This document shows positions 1-7,109 of a DNA stretch of 11,076 nt, piece after piece (within the stretch, counting starts at the first letter, position 1; the number at the start of each line of letters is the position of its first letter). A program made the position numbers and the translations under genes. This DNA is from Bacteriovoracales bacterium. GTDB taxonomy: Bacteria > Bdellovibrionota > Bacteriovoracia > Bacteriovoracales > Bacteriovoracaceae. Location: assembly GCA_007117175.1 (NCBI GenBank), contig SKGZ01000041.1, forward strand, positions 1 to 11,076, read 5' to 3'. The notes below the pieces were generated by a model that saw only the letters and a list, made by a program, of their open reading frames with translations, did no database searches and was not told the DNA's origin.

Positions 1-860
1 TGGTTGAGAGGTTCCAATTCAGGCTGCTCCTCTTCTGATATTTGATTCTGATAAGCTCCAAGTTGCGGTTCCACAATCCAAAGAGTGACTAGAGTTCCCA
101 ACAGACTAATCACAAAAACACTGGCAATCATGAAATAATAATTAACTGCGGGGTGAACGATATAATCAGGGTCAATTAAACGTGCCGCCTCTTGGGTCAG
201 TCCCGCCAACAAGGGATCAATTGTTCCTAAAAAAAGATTGGCACTATAGCCGCCAGAGACACCTGCAAAGGCAGCAGCTAAACCGGCGAGTGGATGACGA
301 TTAGTAGAATAAAAGACCACTGCACCCAAAGGAACTAAGACCACATAACCTAATTCTGAGGCGGTATTAGAAATAATTCCCGCAAAAACAATGGCAAAGG
401 TCACAGTCAATTTGGGATTGAGCAGTGTGTGAGCCCATTTTTTAAAACGATGATCGCCCTGCTGGTAATTTGGACGTAAATCCATCGCCTTTAGAACAAT
501 AAGTCTGATATAACTCTTAATCAAGCCTGAGTGCTCAGCTACTCCGACTCCTAATAAGGCGACCAAAACTGTTCCTAAGGGTGCAAAACCAGTAAAATTG
601 GAAACAAGGTTGGCAATAATATAGCGAAGCCCTTGAGCATTAAACAAACCTAATGGTTCAATGGTGCCAGTTTCACTGCGGCCGGCAGCTCCTTCTGGTC
701 TCGGATCAATCACACTCAGCTGTAAATATTCAGCTAGTGAGCTGATCACTAAAATTGCAAATGAAAATATAATAAAAAGAGTCGCCGGGTGTGGAAGAAT
801 ATTTCCCAAACGTTCGACTACCGTTAAAAAGTGATTAAACCAATTTTTCTTGTTTTTCAT
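1..860 (-). CDS. AbgT-family transporter, partial (C-terminal part beyond left edge)
   Basis: This is an inner-membrane secondary transporter of the AbgT family, whose members import p-aminobenzoyl-glutamate or export sulfonamide-type compounds. About 286 codons are visible from an ATG at 860; family members are usually near 500 residues, so roughly 40% is missing at the left edge. The N-terminus reads MKNKKNWFNHFLTVVERLGN, followed by a hydrophobic helix and then the family-typical segment NFTGFAPLGTVLVALLGVGV with AEHSGL after it. Further helices follow, including FAIVFAGIISNTASELGYVV and AAAFAGVSGGYSANLFLG. The start lies 26 bases inside the end of the upstream symporter gene in another frame. 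No Shine-Dalgarno sits close to it, so translation is probably coupled to the symporter. The family call is firm; the substrate cannot be read from the sequence. Confidence 0.88.
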   Translation of the reverse strand, partial: MKNKKNWFNHFLTVVERLGNILPHPATLFIIFSFAILVISSLAEYLQLSVIDPRPEGAAGRSETGTIEPLGLFNAQGLRYIIANLVSNFTGFAPLGTVLVALLGVGVAEHSGLIKSYIRLIVLKAMDLRPNYQQGDHRFKKWAHTLLNPKLTVTFAIVFAGIISNTASELGYVVLVPLGAVVFYSTNRHPLAGLAAAFAGVSGGYSANLFLGTIDPLLAGLTQEAARLIDPDYIVHPAVNYYFMIASVFVISLLGTLVTLWIVEPQLGAYQNQISEEEQPELEPLN

Positions 861-2148
861 TAAATAACACACTCGCAGTTAAATCTCCTGCCACATTGAC
901 AGCGGAACGACTCATTCCTAAAAGGTTATCAACACCAATAATCATAGCAATTCCCGCCACAGGAATTCCCACACTACTTAAAATAGTTGCTAAAATAATA
1001 ATACCAGCCCCGGGAGAAGACGGCGTTCCAATAGAAGCAGCAACAGTTGTTGTGACCAATAAAAGTATAGTCGTTAAATTAAGATCTAAACCAAAAATTT
1101 GCGCCAAAAAAATTGTAGCAATGGTCTGATAAAGAGCTGTCCCATTCATATTAATAGTTGCTCCCAATGGAATGACAAAACGGCTCACAGATGTTCTTAC
1201 TCCTAATGACTCCTCCGCTGTTTTTAAGCTCAGTGGCAAGACTGCTGCAGAACTTGCCATCGAAAAGGCTAGTAATAAGACATCTTTACAAGCAAGAAAA
1301 AACTTTTTAACTGTACACTGGGTCAAAAACGTTAAGATCATCATATAGAAGATCAAAAGTAGTAAAAGCCCTGCCCATACTGTTAAGATATATAAGCTCA
1401 AGCCAGCTAAGGCATCAAATCCAACCTTAGCGGTAATCTGACAAATCAAACCAAAAACTGCAAAAGGTGCAATCTTCATCGCCCAGCGTGTGATGGTCAT
1501 GCATATTTCCTGTACTGAAAATAAAAGATCTAGAACCGGTGAAGCAGACTTAGCGGGCATACTCACCAAAGCAATCCCAATGATAATAGCAAAAATAACA
1601 ATACTTAGCATCTCTCCACTCATCATGGCCTGCAATGGGTTAGAAGGTAGAATATTAGAAATCTTTTGAGGAATTGGCTTACTGGTGTTTTCGCTTAAGA
1701 CCTGCTGTTCTAAATTGGACTCACTGGCCATTGAACTTCTCATTTTATCCGCATCCACATAGAGCCCTGGAGCAATACTTAATGCTAAAATAACTCCAAT
1801 AATAATAGAAAATACTGTTGTCACCACAAAATAGAGAGCAACTTTAATTCCCATGCTTTGCAATTGCTCTGCACTCCCTCCTCCTGCGATTCCCTGAATC
1901 ACAGAAGCAAAAACTAAAGGGATCATAATCATCTGCACTAATCTAATAAAGATATTACCGGGCAAGGCTATCCAATCGGTTAAGGCACTGGAAGTGGTGC
2001 TGGAAACCAAACCAGAATCAGCTGAGAGGATAATACCTAGGATCAGTCCTAAGAATAAACCTAACAGAACACGAGCATAGAGTTTTTCCTCAACTAATTT
2101 AGTGAGATGAATTGAGAGCTGAGTAATCGGATAGAAAAAACGATTCAT
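835..2148 (-). CDS. DAACS-family Na+ (or H+)/dicarboxylate-type symporter
   Basis: This 437-residue inner-membrane protein belongs to the dicarboxylate/amino acid:cation symporter family (GltP, DctA, GltPh), which takes up C4-dicarboxylates or acidic amino acids with Na+ or H+. Family landmarks occur in order: a serine-bearing HP1 tip (ASSAAV, residues 298-303), the cation-site motif NMNGT (333-337, NMDGT in many relatives), an HP2 tip GTPSSPGAG (374-382) and the TM8 binding segment from Asp407 to Asp422. By my alignment to GltPh, the side-chain-carboxylate arginine is kept (Arg414, GltPh Arg397), as are Asn418 (Asn401) and Asp422 (Asp405). The residue matching GltPh Asp394, which holds the substrate amino group, is Gly411. 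That favours a substrate without an amino group, such as a dicarboxylate, but this is inference. The gene starts 2 bases after the upstream gene and its end overlaps the AbgT gene. Confidence 0.92.
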   Translation of the reverse strand: MNRFFYPITQLSIHLTKLVEEKLYARVLLGLFLGLILGIILSADSGLVSSTTSSALTDWIALPGNIFIRLVQMIMIPLVFASVIQGIAGGGSAEQLQSMGIKVALYFVVTTVFSIIIGVILALSIAPGLYVDADKMRSSMASESNLEQQVLSENTSKPIPQKISNILPSNPLQAMMSGEMLSIVIFAIIIGIALVSMPAKSASPVLDLLFSVQEICMTITRWAMKIAPFAVFGLICQITAKVGFDALAGLSLYILTVWAGLLLLLIFYMMILTFLTQCTVKKFFLACKDVLLLAFSMASSAAVLPLSLKTAEESLGVRTSVSRFVIPLGATINMNGTALYQTIATIFLAQIFGLDLNLTTILLLVTTTVAASIGTPSSPGAGIIILATILSSVGIPVAGIAMIIGVDNLLGMSRSAVNVAGDLTASVLFNEKQEKLV

Positions 2149-2150
2149 GA

Positions 2151-3329
2151 TTAGAACTCTTGAAAGAGTCTCATCGTTCGACTGCTGGGTAAGCTCACTT
2201 CTTGCACATCATCAACTTGTTTCAGGCTTTGTCCTGTTCTTAAACTGAACAATCGTAGACGACGCAATTGAGGATGATAAAAGGCAATGATCTCCCCTCC
2301 TAGCTGAAGCTGTTCCCCATTTTGATAGCTGAAGTTGCCAGTGAGTCCACTCTTATGAATGGATTGCAAACGCCCTGGAGCGTATTGCCATAAGACTCCC
2401 TGATCGCTCATCCAAGAACGCTGCACAGTCATTGGTTTTTGTAAGGTGATCTCTAAATCTGTGTTATAAACAGCAGGCTGTCTGAAGTGATTGAAAATCA
2501 CTAGATAATCTCCCATCGCTTTGACATCACTGACCATACTGAGTGGTTTTCTTAATACCCTACCCCATCGATTGATCACTACCAGATCACCGTTTTCTTC
2601 AAAACTGACAAAGTTTTGCTCTACTTTGATATCATCGACCTGAAAAGAACGATACAGCTCCCCAGTCCTAAGGTATAATTCAAGGCCATCTCTATCAGTC
2701 ACTAAAGCTGCAAAGTGATCACTTATCTTTGCCTTGTGAACAGTACCAGAGTACAAATGCTCATTGAGGTCATTGTAAAGCACACTTAGACTATCGTTTT
2801 TGTGAACCAAGACAAAGTGATTAGAGATCTGTGCACTCCTTGCCAGCAATGATGGCATGAGTGGACACAACTGATCTATCCCGCAGCTCTCATTTAAACT
2901 TAGTTTTCCCTGCCTATCAAAAACTGCAAAAAAGAAATCACTTACTTCGGCCCTGGAATTCATTCTTTGGGTTTTGACTAAATCAACCCCCTCTTTGGCC
3001 AAAGAGTAGACCTCAATATCTCCACTGCTTATTTCTATTGAAAGGTAATTCTTTGATAAAGAGTAGCGAGCAACAAGTGGCCGCTGAATAAGTTTTTTCC
3101 CCTTTGGATCAAAAATTCTTAACACTCTCATTTGATCTAAAGTGACTAAATAACCTTCTTCAATAGAGAAGCTATAGAGAAGATCTGCCTGTACTTCATT
3201 CAGAACTTTTTCATTCCAATAAAGCTTAAGTGAGCCGCCCTCTCGTTTGGTATAAGCAAAGGCTTCATGATCTTGAGAAAAAGAATGTAAACACATCATC
3301 AAGGATGCAAATAAAAGTAGGTATTTCAT
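2151..3329 (-). CDS. Secreted protein of unknown function, beta-strand-rich (possible beta-propeller)
   Basis: I do not recognise this protein. From the ATG at 3329 it is 392 residues and begins MKYLLLFASLMMCLHSFSQ, a convincing signal peptide with likely cleavage near FS|Q, so the product should be exported to the periplasm or surface. An upstream in-frame ATG at 3386 would add 19 polar residues ahead of the signal peptide and has no clear ribosome site, so I prefer 3329. The body consists of short alternating hydrophobic/polar strands with recurring turns (FDPKGKK, FDRQGK, INRWGR, VYNTDL). That is how irregular beta-propeller proteins look, but no WD or YVTN signature repeats clearly. Two cysteines lie close together near the middle (SCGIDQLC). 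It is first in a tight operon with the two transporters, 2 bases before the symporter. A role linked to their substrate is possible but unsupported. Confidence 0.7.
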   Translation of the reverse strand: MKYLLLFASLMMCLHSFSQDHEAFAYTKREGGSLKLYWNEKVLNEVQADLLYSFSIEEGYLVTLDQMRVLRIFDPKGKKLIQRPLVARYSLSKNYLSIEISSGDIEVYSLAKEGVDLVKTQRMNSRAEVSDFFFAVFDRQGKLSLNESCGIDQLCPLMPSLLARSAQISNHFVLVHKNDSLSVLYNDLNEHLYSGTVHKAKISDHFAALVTDRDGLELYLRTGELYRSFQVDDIKVEQNFVSFEENGDLVVINRWGRVLRKPLSMVSDVKAMGDYLVIFNHFRQPAVYNTDLEITLQKPMTVQRSWMSDQGVLWQYAPGRLQSIHKSGLTGNFSYQNGEQLQLGGEIIAFYHPQLRRLRLFSLRTGQSLKQVDDVQEVSLPSSRTMRLFQEF

Positions 3330-3336
3330 AAAAGAC

Positions 3337-3365
3337 TTTATATCCAATTGATTGTGATTCGTCAC
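3337..3365 (-). promoter_or_regulatory. Candidate promoter for the secreted-protein/transporter operon
   Basis: On the minus strand GTGACG (3365-3360, 4/6 to the sigma70 -35) and TATAAA (3342-3337, 5/6 to the -10) are separated by exactly 17 bases. Transcription would begin at about 3330, directly at the preferred ATG (3329), giving a nearly leaderless message. This matches the lack of a good Shine-Dalgarno there. It is a pattern match only. Confidence 0.25.
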
Positions 3366-3401
3366 GCTAACACTGCTCTGCAACATGACCAGTTTGTTAT
3401 T

Positions 3402-3430
3402 TTTACAAAAAAAACTTTAATAGTTTTAGT
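3402..3430 (+). promoter_or_regulatory. Candidate promoter for protease 1
   Basis: TTTACA (3402-3407, 5/6 to the -35 consensus) is followed after 17 bases by TTTAGT (3425-3430, 4/6 to the -10). It lies in the divergent gap upstream of protease 1. A perfect 10-bp palindrome, AGCTATAGCT (3444-3453), sits just downstream in the leader. An AAAGGAG Shine-Dalgarno (3463-3469) follows, five bases before the ATG at 3475. Confidence 0.35.
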
Positions 3431-3474
3431 TTCAGGACTGGAAAGCTATAGCTAAAAACTGCAAAGGAGAAACA

Positions 3475-5085
3475 ATGGTCAAGTTAGCCTCAATTATCCC
3501 CCTCTTCATTCTATCAACCACGATATGCTATTCTAGTGTGGATATTATGGGAGGAAGATTTCTCAAAGAACTAAAAGAAAAAAATTCACATATTAATGTT
3601 ATTCAATACTCGGTCACCAAAACAAATCGCAGAGTTGGCCTGTGCACAGGAACTATGATTGGCCAGAGGACTATGATCACAGCTGCTCACTGTGTAGCAG
3701 ATATGTCCATGCCTGTTCTGCGAATTCGCAATAACACATTGAATGCCCCTCACCTAATGGTTGGAGCGAGTATGGTGATCTCCAAAGTCAAGATGCATCC
3801 TAACTACTTTGCGATGAGCTGGCTGTCTCAATTAAATCAAGAGCACTTCCAAAGAATGCATCACACCCAAAACGTCGACATTGCTATTGTGGAGTTCAAT
3901 AGAGATCTTTCGAACTTGGCAACCTTTTTTAAAGATTTAAAACCTATCAGCATAGGACTTAGTGAAGATTTCATAAGACCATATTTAGGTCAAGAAAACA
4001 ACGATCACTTTTTACTCTTTCGCTCATTGAGAAGTCATTATAAGGTGAAAGAAGACCCAACCCCTCCCAACCTTTACGCTTTAGGCTACGGACAAAAAGG
4101 TTTTTTTGAGGAGGATAAAGATCGTGATAATCGTATTAAACGCTGTGACTTTTCCCTCAAGCAACTATACCAAGACAAGCCAGGAACCTTTAGTTTTTCC
4201 AGATCTATTACTGACTCAAAGGAGTGGGATGGTTCAATCCTTGAGGACTCAATAAGGCCAAGTGAAGAAAACTGTAGCGTTGCACCTGGTGACTCAGGAG
4301 GACCACTCTTTATTGAAGAAGAGGGGGAACTTAAACTAGTGGGAGTTCTAGCTTCATTGCTTTTTCGTAGGGATCACAAAATGATTCTAGAAAATAATAT
4401 TAGCATTATAGAAAAAGACACACTATGTTGGTTAGATCATCATAGCGCTGAGGTGAATCTAAAGACAGGCTGCCATCAATGGATTAAGAATGTAGCCAAG
4501 AAACAAAAGCAATACGCTGGCATACCATTAGAAAAATTTGCTCATTCATTTAGCCCTTTATTAGAAGCTGAATTTCTCTTTGCCCAAGAGCAGCAAAAAA
4601 GAAGAAAACACTTTTTTCCCACAAATTACCTACTTGAATTTCACCACCGTGATATTGGCCAAACACTTCGCCTGCAAACTGATCAAAATGGCAATATCAA
4701 AGGGCAAAAGGGAGAATTGCTAGGCCTGGGAATTGAAATTGGCAATTGCCATGAGTTTATCAAAGACCGTCTTCTCACCAGAGAACACTCCTATATGAAA
4801 AGTATGCTAGCCGGCTTTGAAGTTCCCGATTCCATCGCAGACAAAATCCCCCAGCTCGCCAGAAAAAGAGTCACCGAGCTCCTGCCCCACAGTCTCTACT
4901 CATTGAGCTGTCAGGTTAAAGATAAAAGTAATCAACAAAACACTGAAAATGTTTACTTGCAATTTAGCTTTCCGCTAGGATTTCAATCAAGGCTGGCGGT
5001 AGTGGAGGTCTTCTACAACCGACTCAGAAGCTACCAGCGCTACCAAATGGATGTGAGACGAAGAGCGCTACCAGCGAGCCTATAG
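3475..5085 (+). CDS. Secreted trypsin-like (S1) serine protease with unknown C-terminal domain, copy 1
   Basis: This 536-residue secreted endopeptidase has the chymotrypsin fold. A signal peptide (about 1-21) is followed by SVDIMGGR, placing a trypsin-type mature N-terminus at Ile24. The catalytic His72 is in TAAHC, Asp135 in NVDIAIVE, and Ser274 in GDSGGP. Cys57 and Cys73 have the same spacing as the Cys42-Cys58 disulfide of trypsin. The protease domain appears to end near residue 342 with a CHQWIKNV helix, like the terminal helix of trypsin. Residues about 345-536 form a second domain that I do not recognise, shared with copy 3, with a conserved Cys pair (425, 479). The cysteine before the nucleophile is displaced (NCSVAPGDS instead of CxGDS), so trypsin-like Arg/Lys specificity cannot be assumed. 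The start is fixed by AAAGGAG five bases upstream. It is first of three tandem paralogues. Confidence 0.93.
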   Translation: MVKLASIIPLFILSTTICYSSVDIMGGRFLKELKEKNSHINVIQYSVTKTNRRVGLCTGTMIGQRTMITAAHCVADMSMPVLRIRNNTLNAPHLMVGASMVISKVKMHPNYFAMSWLSQLNQEHFQRMHHTQNVDIAIVEFNRDLSNLATFFKDLKPISIGLSEDFIRPYLGQENNDHFLLFRSLRSHYKVKEDPTPPNLYALGYGQKGFFEEDKDRDNRIKRCDFSLKQLYQDKPGTFSFSRSITDSKEWDGSILEDSIRPSEENCSVAPGDSGGPLFIEEEGELKLVGVLASLLFRRDHKMILENNISIIEKDTLCWLDHHSAEVNLKTGCHQWIKNVAKKQKQYAGIPLEKFAHSFSPLLEAEFLFAQEQQKRRKHFFPTNYLLEFHHRDIGQTLRLQTDQNGNIKGQKGELLGLGIEIGNCHEFIKDRLLTREHSYMKSMLAGFEVPDSIADKIPQLARKRVTELLPHSLYSLSCQVKDKSNQQNTENVYLQFSFPLGFQSRLAVVEVFYNRLRSYQRYQMDVRRRALPASL

Positions 5086-5110
5086 AATTTACAGACTGAG
5101 TGCCTATGAT

Positions 5111-5139
5111 TTGTACAAAATAGCATTCTGCGTTATATA
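5111..5139 (+). promoter_or_regulatory. Weak candidate promoter for protease 2
   Basis: TTGTAC (5111-5116, 3/6) and TATATA (5134-5139, 4/6) are separated by 17 bases in the 76-bp gap between proteases 1 and 2. An AAGGAG Shine-Dalgarno (5151-5156) lies five bases before the ATG at 5162. Read-through from protease 1 is an equally good explanation, because no terminator is visible in the gap. Confidence 0.25.
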
Positions 5140-5161
5140 AAGATGGTCAAAAGGAGAAAGA

Positions 5162-5656
5162 ATGCTCAGGCCATCGGCAGTGATTAGCGTACTCAGCGCT
5201 TTTTGGGTTTCATACATTTTCGCCAGTGTGGAAATCATTGGGGGAAGGCACTTAAAAGATATCAAGGACAAACAAAGACATATTAATATCATCCAATACT
5301 CTCTGACAAAATCTAATGGTAGGGTCAGTCTTTGCACTGGCACATTATTAGACCAAAGAACAATGCTGACAGCTGCCCACTGCGTCGCAGACATGACTCT
5401 TCCCTCAATAGCAATAAGAAATAACTCTCTTAATCATCCTCAATTGAGACCGTCACCACAAATTGCAGTCTCACGAGTAAAGATGCACCCCGGCTACTTT
5501 ACTACAACTTTAATCAATCACATTGATGCAAAACTAGCCCAGAGGGTTGAATCACTGGGGCCAGTTGATATTGCCATTGTTGAAGTTTTCAATGATAACA
5601 ATCTTCTTTATCGCAATTATCATACAACATTACAAAGGGTCGATCATGCTTATTAG
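5162..5656 (+). pseudogene. Truncated trypsin-like protease, copy 2 (no catalytic Ser)
   Basis: This 164-residue open frame matches the N-terminal part of proteases 1 and 3. It has a signal peptide (about 1-21), SVEIIGGRH with Ile25 as the would-be mature N-terminus, His73 in TAAHC and Asp136 in VDIAIVE. The similarity ends about there. Roughly 24 unrelated residues follow and then a TAG stop. The whole second half of the protease domain, including the Ser nucleophile, and the C-terminal domain are absent, so it cannot be a normal serine protease. It has a good Shine-Dalgarno and no internal stop or frameshift, so it is probably still translated. Its last 11 bases overlap the start of copy 3. 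The simplest reading is a 3' deletion that joined copy 2 to the copy 3 leader. A retained role as a secreted pseudo-protease, or as a translational leader for copy 3, cannot be excluded. Confidence 0.75.
5595..5623 (+). promoter_or_regulatory. Candidate promoter for protease 3
   Basis: ATAACA (5595-5600, 4/6 to the -35) and TATCAT (5618-5623, 5/6 to the -10) are separated by 17 bases. They lie in the part of copy 2 that has no similarity to the other proteases. This is consistent with the stretch from about 5585 to 5645 being the original promoter and leader of protease 3. AAAGGG (5634-5639) is the Shine-Dalgarno, six bases before the ATG at 5646. Confidence 0.3.
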
Positions 5657-7109
5657 ATTAATCACTCTTATCATATGTTCGGTCCTTATTCTTTCCTTTA
5701 GCTTTTCCAGCGTCAATATCATTGGGGGGAGACATATTGAAAGTTTTAAGGAGCAACTCGACTCTATCAACGTTATTCAATTTTCAACGACAAAAACAAA
5801 TCAATCGATGAATCGATGCACCGGAACATTGATCGATCAAAAAACGCTGATCACGGCAGCTCATTGTTTAGATGACATGTCGCTACCAATTTTACAAATA
5901 CAGAGTTCATCAATGCCATCGGCAATAAGCTCAATAAAGCATGATACGCTAGTGATTAAAAACATAAAAATGCATCCTAATTATTTTGCATTGAACTATC
6001 TTTACTACCTTGATCATCAGCAACACAACCGGTTGCATCACAGCGAAAATATTGACATTGCCATTGTTGAGTTAGTCGAAGAAATTCAGACACTTGTTCC
6101 GGCATTTCAAAAGCTGAAAAAAATCAAGATAGGATCTGTAGATGAGTTCCTACAAAAATCTCAACAGATCAAAAAACTCTACACACTTGGTTATGGCGTT
6201 GAAAGTCATTTCCAAAATAAGAGAGCAGCAAATCAAAGAATCAAGCATTGTGATTTGCCGATACGCTATGTGGATCGGAGCAAAGCTGGTCGTTTTAGTT
6301 TTCTACTGTCTATTTCTGACTCAGTTTCATGGAAAGGTTCATACTCGGAGAAAAGAATTCGACCTTCTGAGGAAAATTGCAGTATTGCAAAAGGTGATTC
6401 TGGAGCTCCCTTACTCTACGTTGCGAATGAAGAGCTTAACCTTATTGGGATCGCTTCTTCTATTAACTATGATATTCAAGATAAAGTAATCATAAGTAAT
6501 GATATGAGCATTATTGAACAAGATACATTGTGCTGGTTAGATCATTATACCCCTTATACCAATCTGCAAACAGAGTGTCACAAAAACAGCATTGAAGATA
6601 ATGCCAAAAAGAGCCCGTTAATGGCAGCAGAGCTAGTTTTTTTAAAGGATCAAGAAAGACAGCAAAAAAAACGTCTTCCACCGAATCGCCTTGTAGAGTT
6701 CTATTCCAATCAAGTCAATGAGACTCTTTTAATACCAATAAACTCTAAAGGAAATGTGGATATTGACAACGATCACTTTTTCAACTTGGGTTATGCTATT
6801 CATTCATGTCGTTTTATGATGAAAAATCGCCTTGCAACAAAGAAGCATACTTTTCAAAATTCTGTCCATAGTGCTGCTGGATCCCTGGACTTTGGGTTCG
6901 CAGGACAGATGGATCAAATGCGCCCTCATAACCTTTTTGGATTGCGCTGTGAATCAGCAGAAGATGGTTCTACCGTTTATATCCAATTGAGTCTACCTCT
7001 TGGCTTTCCTAGTCATGAAGTTATTGTTGAAATTTTTTCTGATCATTTCCAACGCTATCAACGATTGCAGATGAAGCAACGAATACACTCGCTGCTCAAT
7101 GAGTCTTGA
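5646..7109 (+). CDS. Secreted trypsin-like (S1) serine protease with unknown C-terminal domain, copy 3
   Basis: The product is a 487-residue secreted endopeptidase paralogous to copy 1. The frame is open upstream to 5547, but the ATG at 5646 is preferred: it directly gives a signal peptide (MLIRLITLIICSVLILSFSF) and has AAAGGG six bases upstream. SVNIIGGRH puts the mature N-terminus at Ile25. The triad is complete: His73 (TAAHC), Asp137 (NIDIAIVE) and Ser252 in GDSGAP, where the usual second Gly is Ala. Cys58 and Cys74 keep the trypsin disulfide spacing. As in copy 1, the cysteine before the nucleophile is displaced (NCSIAKGDS). Residues about 320-487 match the copy 1 C-terminal domain, with Cys388 and Cys435 aligning to its Cys pair and PLGF (451-454) conserved. 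The gene end overlaps the convergent HD-GYP gene by 14 bp. Confidence 0.92.
   Translation: MLIRLITLIICSVLILSFSFSSVNIIGGRHIESFKEQLDSINVIQFSTTKTNQSMNRCTGTLIDQKTLITAAHCLDDMSLPILQIQSSSMPSAISSIKHDTLVIKNIKMHPNYFALNYLYYLDHQQHNRLHHSENIDIAIVELVEEIQTLVPAFQKLKKIKIGSVDEFLQKSQQIKKLYTLGYGVESHFQNKRAANQRIKHCDLPIRYVDRSKAGRFSFLLSISDSVSWKGSYSEKRIRPSEENCSIAKGDSGAPLLYVANEELNLIGIASSINYDIQDKVIISNDMSIIEQDTLCWLDHYTPYTNLQTECHKNSIEDNAKKSPLMAAELVFLKDQERQQKKRLPPNRLVEFYSNQVNETLLIPINSKGNVDIDNDHFFNLGYAIHSCRFMMKNRLATKKHTFQNSVHSAAGSLDFGFAGQMDQMRPHNLFGLRCESAEDGSTVYIQLSLPLGFPSHEVIVEIFSDHFQRYQRLQMKQRIHSLLNES

Noticed and set aside
896..1129. Plus-strand open frame at 896-1129
   Set aside because: Antisense shadow of the symporter gene; the residues mirror conserved transporter codons.
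5030..5076. Three GCTACCA repeats at the end of protease 1
   Set aside because: Short, inside coding sequence, and explained by a repetitive Tyr-Gln/Leu-Pro codon context.
5104..5394. Minus-strand open frame opposite protease copy 2
   Set aside because: Antisense to a clear protease homologue, with no ribosome site or recognisable product.
6142..6489. Plus-strand open frame inside protease copy 3
   Set aside because: Out-of-frame shadow; the protease frame carries the catalytic Ser motif across the same bases.
5646..7109. Copy 2 and copy 3 as one protease split by a frameshift
   Set aside because: Copy 3 has its own signal peptide, Ile-Ile-Gly-Gly, His and Asp motifs, so it is a complete separate gene.
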